Shown here piece after piece: positions 35,646-45,198 of a DNA stretch of 64,000 bases; position 1 is the first letter of the stretch; each line of letters starts with the position of its first letter. This DNA is from Paraflavisolibacter caeni (GTDB lineage Bacteria; Bacteroidota; Bacteroidia; Chitinophagales; Chitinophagaceae): positions 124,001 to 188,000 of the forward strand of contig NZ_JAOTIF010000001.1 in the NCBI RefSeq assembly GCF_025628885.1, written 5' to 3'. The position numbers were made by a program, and so were the translations under genes. The notes under the pieces were generated by a model. That model was not told the DNA's origin and searched no databases. It was given only the letters and a program-made list of their open reading frames with translations.

Positions 35646-36140
35646 ATGGATGACCATTATGTGATCCCGTCGCAAGCCAAAATTGGGCACGTGCACTTAA
35701 AAGTAGCTGATTTGAAACGAGCCCTTGATTTTTACCATGGACTCTTAGGGTTTGAAGTGACCCAATACTATGGGGAAGATGCCGTCTTTGTTTCAGCAGG
35801 GGGATATCATCACCATATCGGATTGAATACGTGGCATAGCAAAGGTGCAGGACCTGCACCGCACAATAGTTCAGGGCTCTATCATTTAGCTATTCTTTAT
35901 CCCACACGTAAAGATCTGGCCATTATTTATAAGAGATTGAAAGATGCACAGTATCCATTGGACGGCGCCTCTGATCATGGCGTATCAGAAGCGCTTTATT
36001 TGCGTGATCCGGACAATAATGGCGTTGAACTCTATTGGGACCGGCCGAAGGAATTGTGGCCTATAAAGGACGGTTTGTTACAGATGGTTACAATGCCTTT
36101 ACATATAGCAGATCTCCTGAAAGAACTGTCCGCAGATTAA
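35646..36140 (+). CDS. VOC-family protein, catechol-2,3-dioxygenase-like (CatE-type)
   Basis: A 164-residue VOC protein. GHVHLKVADLKRALDFYHGLLGFEVTQYYG near residue 11 has the first metal His. HHIGLNTWHSKG near 56 and GLYHLAILYPTRKDL near 76 have the second. YLRDPDNNGVELYWDRP near 118 has the Glu. This is the one-domain CatE/glyoxalase layout of extradiol-type VOC enzymes. It is divergent from the Crp/Fnr gene and likely belongs to the catechol/quinone detoxification set. Its last 4 bases overlap the end of the convergent acetyltransferase gene. Confidence 0.85.
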   Translation: MDDHYVIPSQAKIGHVHLKVADLKRALDFYHGLLGFEVTQYYGEDAVFVSAGGYHHHIGLNTWHSKGAGPAPHNSSGLYHLAILYPTRKDLAIIYKRLKDAQYPLDGASDHGVSEALYLRDPDNNGVELYWDRPKELWPIKDGLLQMVTMPLHIADLLKELSAD

Positions 36141-36673
36141 TGTGCGGTTAGATCCAGGCGCATAACATGAATGTCACGGTACTCATCTTTAAATCCTTCA
36201 AAAGGAAGGATTTCTGTTTTGGTAATATGAAAACCAATTTTTTCATAGAATTGAACTGCTTTACTAGTGTCCATCGATTTAAGCCAGACTGTTTTTACAT
36301 GATCTTCTTTTGCCTTGTCAATAATCATTTGAACAGCCACCCTTCCAATGCCTTTGTTCGTAACCTTCTTCAAAAGGTAAAGGCGTTCCAATTCTATACA
36401 TTCCCCGGCGGATGTCTCATTAAATGAACGGTTCCTATTTATTTTTAGAAAACCAACTATTTCGTCATGATTCAATACAAAATAGAAAGTGGAATCCGGA
36501 TCATTCATTTGTTGCAGTAAACTTTGCTCACCAAATGAGCGATCCATATACCACCATGCATATTGATCATCTGTCCATAAATACATGTAATGCTCCTGGT
36601 ACGATTGTAAGGCTACCTGCCTTAAAATGGATATATCTTCAAGGTTACATTTCCGGAGCTCAATTGCTTGCAT
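36137..36673 (-). CDS. GNAT-family N-acetyltransferase
   Basis: A 178-residue GNAT protein with the acetyl-CoA loop in LLKKVTNKGIGRVAVQMIIDKAKE near residues 100-120. The strand CIELERLYL comes before it, and SMDTSKAVQFYEKIGFHITKTEILPF ends the fold, followed by DIHVMRLDL. The substrate is unknown. It ends tail-to-tail with the VOC gene, overlapping by 4 bp. Confidence 0.85.
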   Translation of the reverse strand: MQAIELRKCNLEDISILRQVALQSYQEHYMYLWTDDQYAWWYMDRSFGEQSLLQQMNDPDSTFYFVLNHDEIVGFLKINRNRSFNETSAGECIELERLYLLKKVTNKGIGRVAVQMIIDKAKEDHVKTVWLKSMDTSKAVQFYEKIGFHITKTEILPFEGFKDEYRDIHVMRLDLTAH

Positions 36674-36749
36674 TTAATTGGGTACTTTAATCTGTTTTAT
36701 GAAAATTGAGGTGCAATTTGCATAAAAATGCGGTTATGCAGGCATGAAA

Positions 36750-38741
36750 TTACTGCGTTATATTTTTTGCATCCTCTCTCATAATCACTGTTACAGATCC
36801 GCCTTCCGGAGTTTCGCGTTCGCTCTCAACAAAGTACATATCTATTTCACCAATGTTTTTAGCATATATTTTTCCCCTGGGGGTGCAGATGAATTTATGC
36901 TTGACCATTTCGCAGGCAGCAGCTGATACATTGATTTGTCCTGGCTCTCCGTTGCTTTCCATTCTACTGGCTATATTAACTGTACTACCCCAGATATCAT
37001 ATGCATACTTTTTCCTGCCAACGACGCCTGCCACTATTGGGCCTACATGTATGCCAATACGGATGTCCCAAACAGCAAGTCCTAGTTCCAGTCTTTTGCT
37101 GTTATAACCGTGAATAAACTCTCTGATCTCCATAGCCGCTTTTACAATCCTGATGGGGTGGTCGCTATCTGGGGTGGGTATGCCTCCGGCACACATATAA
37201 GCATCACCAATGGTCTTTATTTTTTCAAGGTTGTATTTTTCAATAATGTTGTCAAAGGCCATAAAGCAGCTGTTCAACTCTTCTACTAATTCCTGCGGCG
37301 GCATTTTATCGGCAATACTTGTAAAGCTTTTAAAATCAGTAAACAGGACTGAAACATTTTCATAATGCCTTGGCGTAGCAGTGCCAGAAACCTGCAGCTC
37401 TTTGGCAACTTCGGAGGGAAGTATATTCAAAAGCAGGTGTTCGATCTGAGCTTTTTGCCGGTCAAGAATCTTGTTGATTTTCACCTTTGCCAGGAAGTTG
37501 CGGAAAATAATAAACGCTATGACACCCAACATCACAAGTCCCAGCATAAGGGCCTGTTTCGCCTGTCTCTGTCGTTTCACCTCCAGCTCTCTTATGGCCT
37601 TATCTTTTGTAAGGAGATTGATTTCACCCTGTTTCTTCTGCAGGTTGAAGTCAAATTCCATTCTTGTTAGTTTTTTATCGGTCTCTATGTTATACAAAGT
37701 ATCTTTTACATCTGTAAAAAGGGTTTGGTACTTGAAGGCTTCATCATATTGCTTTGCACTGGCATAAGCAGAAGATAAACCCTGGTAGATATCTTTCAGT
37801 TCATCAAGCGCATTGATCTCTCTGCCAATGACTTCTGCTTTACTGAAGTAATCTAATGCTGTTGGCAAATCTCCTTTCGCTCTGTAGGTGTTAGCCAGTC
37901 CCAACAGTGATTGTGCCATGAATTGCTTTCTGTTGTATTCAACTGATTGGGCGGCAGTATATGCCTTGGTGTGAAATCTCAAGGCCTCATCATACTTTCC
38001 CTGTTTTTTATAAACCTTACCAATAGCGTTGTATACAAAAGGCAAGCTGCTTTCATCTTTTGCATCCCTGTAAGCTTTTAATGCTTCTTCATAATAATGC
38101 AGCGCTAAAGAATCTTTGCCTTTATTAAAGTATACTTCACCAATATTGGCGGAGGTGCCTGCAATGTCATTATATTCTTTGACCGTTTTGCCTAGGTCCA
38201 GGGCCCTGAGGTAGTAGTCCAGGGCTTTGTCGTAAGTTTCCTTTTTCAGAGCATACACATTGCCGACATTTTGCAAGGCTGTAACGATCCTTAATTGATC
38301 ACCAGATTGTTCACCTGCCTTTAAAGAAGCCAGGTAGTTTGCTAATGCTTTTTCATAGTCGCCCTGTGCATTATAAATAACGCCTATGTTGTTTAACATG
38401 TTAGAAACCCCTGACAGGTCTTTGATAGATTTAAAAACCTCCAGTGATTGAGTCCAGTATTGAATAGCTTCAAAGGGCTTGCTCTGGTAGAAATAAACAA
38501 ATCCCAGGTTTTTTAATGCCAAAGCAGTACCCTTAGGGAATTTAATTTGATCTGCCAGTTTCTTTGCTTGCAAACTGTAGCTTATGGCCTGGTCCGGATT
38601 GCTTCCAGCCAATTCTTTGCTTTTGGCCAATAGGGTATTCAATGCAGATGTATCAGCTTGTACGTCTGAAGGAGACTGCCCTGAACCTTTAATGATCAAT
38701 GTAAAGCAACAAACGCACGCAACAATAATTTTACTTCTCAT
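36750..38741 (-). CDS. TPR-containing adenylate cyclase
   Basis: A 663-residue sensor enzyme that makes a cyclic nucleotide. It has a signal peptide (residues 1-21), about eight periplasmic TPR repeats (about 35-345, with units such as GNMYNNIGVIYNAQGDYEKALANYLASL-type), and a coiled segment. One membrane helix follows (near 398-417), then a class III cyclase domain from about 450 to 640. VLFTDFKSFTSIADKMP near 465 has the first metal Asp, KTIGDAYM near 509 the second, and KYAYDIWGSTVNIASRM near 585 the adenine-type Asp and the transition-state Arg. The Lys in KTIGDAY favours ATP over GTP. The Crp/Fnr gene 1.2 kb away is one possible reader of the signal, though this is inference. Confidence 0.88.
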   Translation of the reverse strand: MRSKIIVACVCCFTLIIKGSGQSPSDVQADTSALNTLLAKSKELAGSNPDQAISYSLQAKKLADQIKFPKGTALALKNLGFVYFYQSKPFEAIQYWTQSLEVFKSIKDLSGVSNMLNNIGVIYNAQGDYEKALANYLASLKAGEQSGDQLRIVTALQNVGNVYALKKETYDKALDYYLRALDLGKTVKEYNDIAGTSANIGEVYFNKGKDSLALHYYEEALKAYRDAKDESSLPFVYNAIGKVYKKQGKYDEALRFHTKAYTAAQSVEYNRKQFMAQSLLGLANTYRAKGDLPTALDYFSKAEVIGREINALDELKDIYQGLSSAYASAKQYDEAFKYQTLFTDVKDTLYNIETDKKLTRMEFDFNLQKKQGEINLLTKDKAIRELEVKRQRQAKQALMLGLVMLGVIAFIIFRNFLAKVKINKILDRQKAQIEHLLLNILPSEVAKELQVSGTATPRHYENVSVLFTDFKSFTSIADKMPPQELVEELNSCFMAFDNIIEKYNLEKIKTIGDAYMCAGGIPTPDSDHPIRIVKAAMEIREFIHGYNSKRLELGLAVWDIRIGIHVGPIVAGVVGRKKYAYDIWGSTVNIASRMESNGEPGQINVSAAACEMVKHKFICTPRGKIYAKNIGEIDMYFVESERETPEGGSVTVIMREDAKNITQ

Positions 38742-38792
38742 ACTTTACTGTTTTACATAGATATCTATATTGCATTCATAGGGTAAGATCTG

Positions 38793-41700
38793 TTATTGTG
38801 TACCCTTTTTCAATACAGTGAATGTTTCATATCTATCGTCAACTTTTGCCCTGATGAAATAAGTTCCCTGTGCCCAACCTGATATATTGATTTCAAGACT
38901 ATGTTCGGATAGTTTTTTTACATGATGAACGCCAAAGCTTCTTCCGTAAGCATCGTATACCTGGATGGCTTGTGTACTGATCGTTCCGCTGATCGCATCA
39001 ATGATGACCATATTGGTGGCTGGATTTGGATAAGCAATCTTTCTTTCCGGGCTTGTTTGTTCCAAATTACGCTCAGATGGCGGCATGGCTTGTATACTGG
39101 TTATAACATTGTTGGCTCCGCAGCGATTAGAGGTTGAACTGGCGCTGCTACCCACTGAACTTTTCTGATTCACATCAAATGTGGCAACTGTCCAGATCAA
39201 TTTTGTTCCATCAAAGTGTATTGGGAACCTGTGGGTGCCAGTCAGGAACTTTACAGGTGGCTGACCGATATAAGAATTTGGTGCTGCTGTAAAGAAGTTA
39301 TCCTCACCAACCGGAACATATATTGTTGATCTATTATCATTGGTATAACCAAAGTAAGCAATATAGTCAAAGCCTGATGGATCATCAGGTACGTAGGCTA
39401 CACATTCCAGGAATGGCTTGATCTTTTTGGCGCCTTTGCCTTTTGGATTTACAATTAAAGTTCCCGGTTTATATAAAGGGTTGTATGTAACCGGAAATAC
39501 AAACTGTACGTTTTTAGGCGTGATCGTGTATTCGCCGGCATTGCCAGTGTAAGTAGGAGAGAGTGTAAATTGAGGGCCTGATGATATTGTGACCTGCTGG
39601 TTGTCAAAATATTGGAAACCTGTCATTGTTGATGTGAACTTCGGTAAGGTGCCGCCCTGGAATATGAATGTGTCTTTTGCTGTTACGTTAAGGTCGGAGA
39701 TATTGATCGTAAGTGTACCAAGTCCATAGGATAATTCGAAGTTGCCGTTGAGAAATGCTCCGGGTACAACCCTATATACGCCTGCTGTATAGCCTGTAAT
39801 CATATTGACGGAAGCGATGTTTGTTATGGAGGCATTAGAACTATAAACATCTAAGGAGTCTATGATCAATATCAGCTTATTGTTGCTGGTGGTAGTCACG
39901 GTTTCACTATTGAGAATCGGTGCAGCATTGCTGAGAGTTATGTTGTTCACTGCAGCAGTACCGTTGGCCACCGCATATGGATTGGCTACAGCATAAGGAT
40001 TGGCCACAGCATAAGGGTTCGCAACCGCATAGGGATTCGCTACAGCATAAGGATTGGTTAGTGAGGTTGAATTTGGTGTTGCCAGGTATTGAAAGACAGC
40101 TTCCTGAGCTAATTCGATGATCCTGGTAGAAAACGGAGCAGGAACACCATTGGCAACAGCATAGGGATTTACCAACTGGCTGGCGCTGTCTAATGTGTTT
40201 TTCGTTGCAAGCGCGCCCATATTTGATAAATCCGCATCATCTAATGTTTCCCCATTAGCAACAGCATACGGGCTGACAAGGATCACTGCAGTATCAATTA
40301 CGTTGTTCTGGTGTTGAGATACCAGGAGATTTGGTAATCCAACTGCATTATCAATATTTGCCTGGTTGTATTCATAAGTGAATTGGAACGGTGTTATCTT
40401 CTGTCCATACGTTAAAGTTTTATTCTTTGGTGTGATCTTCAATGGAAGTTTATTGATGGTCAATATACCATTGACAAACTCATAGTCATAAGTTGCCTGT
40501 AATTCAACATCAGTTGGATTTGAAGGATCAAAATCTCTCTTGGGGACAATAGCATATTTACCTACCTGGCTTGCAGAAGTTGCCAGTGTGGTCAATTGTA
40601 ATGGGGTAAGGCCCAATTGATCTAATGTATAGCCAGTGTTTTCTAATAAGACATTATCTACTTTAACGGTAACTGTGAAAGCCGGAAGTTTTTCTGCGAA
40701 CTTCTTTGTTGTGTCGTCGGCAATAATGGTAACTACTGGCTTAACATCAAAGAAACGGATCGTATTGGAGAGGCCGCCATCTAATTGACTGGCTGAAATG
40801 AACGGTGTAGTTACCTGTAGCGGTGGATTGCCTGCAAACGCTGGTATAGTGGCCTGAAGTTCGTTTTCATTGATAAATGTGGTCGTCAAAGGCGTGCCAT
40901 TGAAAATGATCTTTGAAGTGTTTTTCATAAATTTTCCTTTCACCTTGCAGGTGAAGGGTTGTGTGCCAGGTACTACGCCTTCCTGGTAGGATAGCTCTTC
41001 AAGAAACGCTCTGGGGGCAGCAAAGGATTGGATGGCAACATAAGGTCTCATGAAACCATTGCCCGTGCTTGGATCATATCCTGATACACCCATGTCCAGT
41101 GCTGAATTTATTAAAAGAGTTTTCAATTGCGCAGGTGTTGGTGTTGTTAGGGAATACCTTATTCTGGCTTCTTTCAGTAAAGCTGCTGCGGCAGCAGCAT
41201 GTGGTGCAGCAGCAGAGGTGCCAAAAAAGTTGAAAAAGCCATCCCCGTCAACATCGTTACTTCCCATATATAATGTTGTATTTCCGCCATCTGTTGCTAC
41301 CACATCTGGTTTCATTCTATCTGTACCATTTACTACCAAACCGCCATAGGACGAGAATGGTTCAAGAACAGGAGCCGCTACTCCATAAGGTGGCGTTTGA
41401 GAGTAACGTACGGCGCCAACAGTAATGGCGTCTTTGCTATTGGCATGAGCTACACAGGTAGATTTACCCTGCCAGTACTCATTAAAAATCAGGTTCCCTC
41501 TGAACGCAATGATTTTGAATCGGACATTTCCTGAACCAGAAGCTCTTACTATCATGAAGTTGGTCTGGGTAGTTGTGGAAACAGTTACCGGGAAGAATTC
41601 AATAGGGTCGCCACCTAGATTGTTTCTGTTCCAACCGATCAATTGAAGCGGTGTGCTTGCTGGGTTGTTGACCATATAAAGGTCAAAATCATTCTGTGCT

Positions 41701-43775
41701 CCGGGCTGGCCTGATGAGTAAGAGAAGTCATCCCATTGGAATACAATAGTGTAAGTGCCCGGTGGCAGTGTGATTCCCTGATAAATATCTCCGCCGCCGA
41801 AATTATGCGCATATTGACCTGTAAGTGGTGCAGGGGCTGGGCTTGGGTTAAAGGTTCCTTCAATAGCCTTATCGCCAAAGTTGCCAGCACTGGTAACATA
41901 GGTGACACCAAGACTTGAAACATTTTCAACTGCTTTTGCGATCCGTCCATCCTGGAAGAAAGGCTCTGTAGGATGGGTCACATCATCGACAATGATGTCG
42001 CAGCCAGCCTGTTGCAGCTGTATGATCCGGTTCGCCATATCGCCAGGTGTAATAAATCCTGTAGCGAATGCAAGTGTGGCTCCGGGAGCAATATCGGAAA
42101 TAGTTTCAGCCATGGCTCTCCCTTCGTCCGGCCGTATTCCAAATGGATATTCCTTTAGTACCTGAACCGGAGTGGAATTGTCAGGATTCGTAGTGCCTGG
42201 CAGGTCTTTATTGCCAACTCCGATTGAAGCTGTTCCCAAAGTATTGTAACTATCTGATATAATTCCGATTTTCACGCCTGTGCCTTTCAGATTGTAAGCC
42301 TGTCGTACAAAGTTGGTCTGCATCGCACTATCGCCCTGGGTTTGAGTAATCCCAACATTGTCTATAGCAGGCGTGTGTTCTTTATAGTACTGGGCATAGG
42401 GGATTTGGTCCAGTTTAAATAGATTGGCAATTGGGAATAATCCAGTGATCGTGCGGCTGTATGGGCCATTGGGAAGTGTATCCGGGTTAAGGCCATATTC
42501 TGGTTTTATTAATTCATTATATAGTTGACCTTTCATGCCTTCAAATGCGATGGCATCGATATAAACACTATCATTTTTAAGCATGTAGATAGTCTTTGCA
42601 GAATCTGTAACATTTCCAAAGTTCTCTCCAAGTGAAGCTAATAGAGAGCCTATTTTCAAATCTGTTTTACCAGTTACTTCAGGAGGATAGTAGTCCAGTT
42701 TCAGCTCTGCAAATGGTGCATGCTCAATAGAAATCGCGCTGCTGATTACTACCTGAGTACCGCTCCAGAGTGCGCCAATGGCTTTTGATGAACTGGTACC
42801 CGCACCAATACTAATAGCCGCATAAGGTGCCCAGATGGTTCCTTGCCATGCTATAAAGGTTCCATCTGTAGAACCATTGGCAATGTTCCAGGCCGTCGTT
42901 TTGTTGGCGGAGGTAGCTCCGTTACCGTGTGTTTCTGCATAAATACGATTTGGGCTGCCGCCTCTAATGATCTCAATTGAGGACTTGCCTAAATCCACAT
43001 CGCCATGTACGTATATTTTGATGATACCGGTTGGGCTGTTCTGGAAGTCAAAAACCAATTTATTTATAGAACCTGTGTTTTTGATTGAATTAAAAACATA
43101 AGTTCCAGGCCCGGAAAAAGTAAGGGTTTTATTCCCATTTAGTTTGACATTCCGATAAGGTTTATCAGGTGTGATTGCTCCTGAATTGGTGATATCCTTT
43201 GTGCCCGCACTTGGGAAATTGGTGATAGCTGGCATCTGTGGCAAAGCCGGAATTCTCGGGGTGTCAATAACTTCTCCTCCCTTTGGTACCGGACCGGTAT
43301 AGGTCGTACCAGAAGGGTGAGTAACCTTGCCATTGACCTGGCTACTTCCGATGTTAATATTTCCTGCCACATCAATATTGCCATTCAATATTGCATTGTT
43401 ACCAATTAATAAGGCTGAACCTGATTGGGAACTGCTATTGGCAACAGTAATAATGCCGCCTATATTGTTATTATTACCCAGATCAGCCCTGCCGCCGCTG
43501 TGGATATTTCCATTAATAATAACATCACTATTGGTTTTTATAAATGAATAACTGCTCACCGAACCACTACGTACGATGGCTGAAGAGGAAATAAACACGC
43601 CGCAACCAGAAGGTGGTGTTTGGTTAGGACCGTTAGGACATGAGCCATCACCACCTATAATTACCATATCTCTTAAGGACAATTGTGCGGAAGAGATAGA
43701 GGTAAACATGATGCCTATAAGCAACAGAAAGATGTTGCAGACATTGCCGGACTTTAAATAGAGCTTATGGCCCAT
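38793..43775 (-). CDS. Giant secreted subtilisin-like protein with MBG domain, PYAVAN repeats and T9SS tail
   Basis: A 1660-residue surface or secreted protein. In order it has a signal peptide (about 1-31), and a bactofilin-like beta-solenoid stretch with NGNIHSGGRADLGNNNN-type repeats (about 60-200). A subtilisin-type domain (about 495-900) follows, with Asp near 508 (GIISDSYNTLG), a Glu in DEGRAMAETI near 550 where His is expected, oxyanion Asn in SAGNFG, and Ser in GTSAAAPHAAA near 853. An IPT/MBG part (about 940-1500) holds seven PYAVAN copies (about 1167-1270). The end (about 1580-1660, YPNPATNMVIID to TFTVLKKGTQ) is a T9SS type A sorting domain. The lack of the usual catalytic His leaves its peptidase activity open. 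Confidence 0.85.
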   Translation of the reverse strand: MGHKLYLKSGNVCNIFLLLIGIMFTSISSAQLSLRDMVIIGGDGSCPNGPNQTPPSGCGVFISSSAIVRSGSVSSYSFIKTNSDVIINGNIHSGGRADLGNNNNIGGIITVANSSSQSGSALLIGNNAILNGNIDVAGNINIGSSQVNGKVTHPSGTTYTGPVPKGGEVIDTPRIPALPQMPAITNFPSAGTKDITNSGAITPDKPYRNVKLNGNKTLTFSGPGTYVFNSIKNTGSINKLVFDFQNSPTGIIKIYVHGDVDLGKSSIEIIRGGSPNRIYAETHGNGATSANKTTAWNIANGSTDGTFIAWQGTIWAPYAAISIGAGTSSSKAIGALWSGTQVVISSAISIEHAPFAELKLDYYPPEVTGKTDLKIGSLLASLGENFGNVTDSAKTIYMLKNDSVYIDAIAFEGMKGQLYNELIKPEYGLNPDTLPNGPYSRTITGLFPIANLFKLDQIPYAQYYKEHTPAIDNVGITQTQGDSAMQTNFVRQAYNLKGTGVKIGIISDSYNTLGTASIGVGNKDLPGTTNPDNSTPVQVLKEYPFGIRPDEGRAMAETISDIAPGATLAFATGFITPGDMANRIIQLQQAGCDIIVDDVTHPTEPFFQDGRIAKAVENVSSLGVTYVTSAGNFGDKAIEGTFNPSPAPAPLTGQYAHNFGGGDIYQGITLPPGTYTIVFQWDDFSYSSGQPGAQNDFDLYMVNNPASTPLQLIGWNRNNLGGDPIEFFPVTVSTTTQTNFMIVRASGSGNVRFKIIAFRGNLIFNEYWQGKSTCVAHANSKDAITVGAVRYSQTPPYGVAAPVLEPFSSYGGLVVNGTDRMKPDVVATDGGNTTLYMGSNDVDGDGFFNFFGTSAAAPHAAAAAALLKEARIRYSLTTPTPAQLKTLLINSALDMGVSGYDPSTGNGFMRPYVAIQSFAAPRAFLEELSYQEGVVPGTQPFTCKVKGKFMKNTSKIIFNGTPLTTTFINENELQATIPAFAGNPPLQVTTPFISASQLDGGLSNTIRFFDVKPVVTIIADDTTKKFAEKLPAFTVTVKVDNVLLENTGYTLDQLGLTPLQLTTLATSASQVGKYAIVPKRDFDPSNPTDVELQATYDYEFVNGILTINKLPLKITPKNKTLTYGQKITPFQFTYEYNQANIDNAVGLPNLLVSQHQNNVIDTAVILVSPYAVANGETLDDADLSNMGALATKNTLDSASQLVNPYAVANGVPAPFSTRIIELAQEAVFQYLATPNSTSLTNPYAVANPYAVANPYAVANPYAVANPYAVANGTAAVNNITLSNAAPILNSETVTTTSNNKLILIIDSLDVYSSNASITNIASVNMITGYTAGVYRVVPGAFLNGNFELSYGLGTLTINISDLNVTAKDTFIFQGGTLPKFTSTMTGFQYFDNQQVTISSGPQFTLSPTYTGNAGEYTITPKNVQFVFPVTYNPLYKPGTLIVNPKGKGAKKIKPFLECVAYVPDDPSGFDYIAYFGYTNDNRSTIYVPVGEDNFFTAAPNSYIGQPPVKFLTGTHRFPIHFDGTKLIWTVATFDVNQKSSVGSSASSTSNRCGANNVITSIQAMPPSERNLEQTSPERKIAYPNPATNMVIIDAISGTISTQAIQVYDAYGRSFGVHHVKKLSEHSLEINISGWAQGTYFIRAKVDDRYETFTVLKKGTQ
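39963..40055 (-). repeat. Five tandem 18-bp PYAVAN coding repeats
   Basis: Five in-frame 18-bp units each encode PYAVAN; two further single copies lie at 40149-40169 and 40254-40274. Third-base differences between units (for example ata-tgg, ata-agg, ata-ggg) show that the protein sequence, not the DNA, is kept. Confidence 0.85.
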
Positions 43776-44427
43776 GTGCTTGATTTTCAGACTTAATATG
43801 CAAATGGCTATTATTGGGCTGTGTCAGCTCCATGATTCGACGTTGACAGCTAGGTACACAGCTGTTCCATAGAAGTGGATTCTTTGATTTCCAGGGAGTA
43901 CAAAAACTACTTTAAATTGCTGATTGCTGCATGGGAGCAGCTATAAACGCCAATACGATTGAAAAATACCAGCCTTCAACAATTAGTTCTGACAATTATG
44001 GATTTAGAAGTTTTCAGGGAATAGAAGACGGTTACAGAGCTATATTTTAAAGATATTGAAGTTATGAATTTCTAGGGTGATCAAAAAATATAATGTTGAT
44101 ACATAGATTTTCGACATTTAATAAAAAAACTATAAGCAATCCAGGGATAGTTTTGCATTTTTAAGGGCTTCTAGTATATGATAGATCATACAACCTGGTG
44201 CCGAATTTCCTTAGGATATTTTAGAGTTAGATACCTGCCTTTCAATGTTATAGCTGCAGATTCAGATGAGCAAGCTCTGCATATTGTCACTTCATTATTG
44301 TAGGGGATAGGTGTAATTGAATTGATAATTATATCGCAGATCTATGATCATTGGTCACGGCTTCGATCATATGAAATTCTTGCTGAGTTGAAGATTAATA
44401 GATGAGTGATAGTAGACAAAAAACGCA
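43776..44427. other. Gene-free 650-bp interval
   Basis: No credible ORF is visible. It must hold the promoter of the large protease-like gene (minus strand) and the terminator region of the DUF3108 gene's far side. Small inverted repeats occur: GCTGC/GCAGC near 43927-43942 and ATGATC/GATCAT near 44343-44369. No TAnnTTTG box was found by eye. Confidence 0.5.
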
Positions 44428-45198
44428 TTATTTTTTCTTGGTAAGCGCCGTCAGTGGATGCTTCAGATTTTGATATTCCACCAGGTCTACTTTTACGGTC
44501 CCCACCACAATGGGGCTTTCAATACGAACCGGTATGTGATTCGGATCATCGGTAACCCATATGGTCATTTTCTCTCCTCCATTGAAAGTCTGGCCCTTCA
44601 GTAGCAATGGCTTTATCTTGATTGCATTGAAATTGCCGTACTTGGTTTTTACCGATTCCTTACCCACATACCGAATGTACATATTGTACACTTCGTCGCC
44701 TAAAAACATGTTGAAAGGTATTTTATCACCCGGTTTATAGTTATTAAAGTCAAGATTCCGGGCATAATATAATGAGCTGATGACATCCTGCACCTGGTGC
44801 GGTATTTTGATCATACCTTTTTTGGTGATGGCAATTTTATTGTCATGGTCGAAAACTACCTCTTCATACTTTTTATAATCACCTTCATTTACATTTCGAA
44901 TGAATTTAATTGGCTTAAGGTCATCTGCATCAAAATAGCTTTCATAGCGATCCCTGACCTTAAAGATCCAGTCATATTTAGAATTGGTAGATCCCTCTCC
45001 AACTACATGGTAGGCATCATAATTTTGAAAGTTGACCCTGGTTGTAGAAAATGTAGCGGTTCCAGCATTGATATATAATCCAATTACATTATAAAAAACG
45101 GTATAGGTGATCTTTTCGCCGGCTTTAAACGCAAAATCCTGGGCATTTGAGTGTAGGCCAAAAAAAATAAATAAAATCATCAAACGCAGCATCTTCAT
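44428..45198 (-). CDS. Secreted DUF3108 protein
   Basis: A 256-residue protein with a short signal peptide (MLRLMILFIFFGLHSNAQ), followed by a beta-rich DUF3108 domain. FKAGEKITYTVFYNVIGLYINAGTATFSTTRVN is the typical first part, YDWIFKVRDRYESYFDADDLKPIKFIRNVNEGDYKKYE the middle, and GEKMTIWVTDDPNHIPVRIESPIVVGTVKVDL the end. Family members are periplasmic or surface proteins with no proven role. It stands alone between two gene-free intervals. Confidence 0.85.
   Translation of the reverse strand: MKMLRLMILFIFFGLHSNAQDFAFKAGEKITYTVFYNVIGLYINAGTATFSTTRVNFQNYDAYHVVGEGSTNSKYDWIFKVRDRYESYFDADDLKPIKFIRNVNEGDYKKYEEVVFDHDNKIAITKKGMIKIPHQVQDVISSLYYARNLDFNNYKPGDKIPFNMFLGDEVYNMYIRYVGKESVKTKYGNFNAIKIKPLLLKGQTFNGGEKMTIWVTDDPNHIPVRIESPIVVGTVKVDLVEYQNLKHPLTALTKKK

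Noticed and set aside
39963-40055. PYAVAN repeats as a CRISPR-like or mobile repeat
   Set aside because: Unit spacing is zero, units are in frame and vary at third bases; they are a protein repeat.
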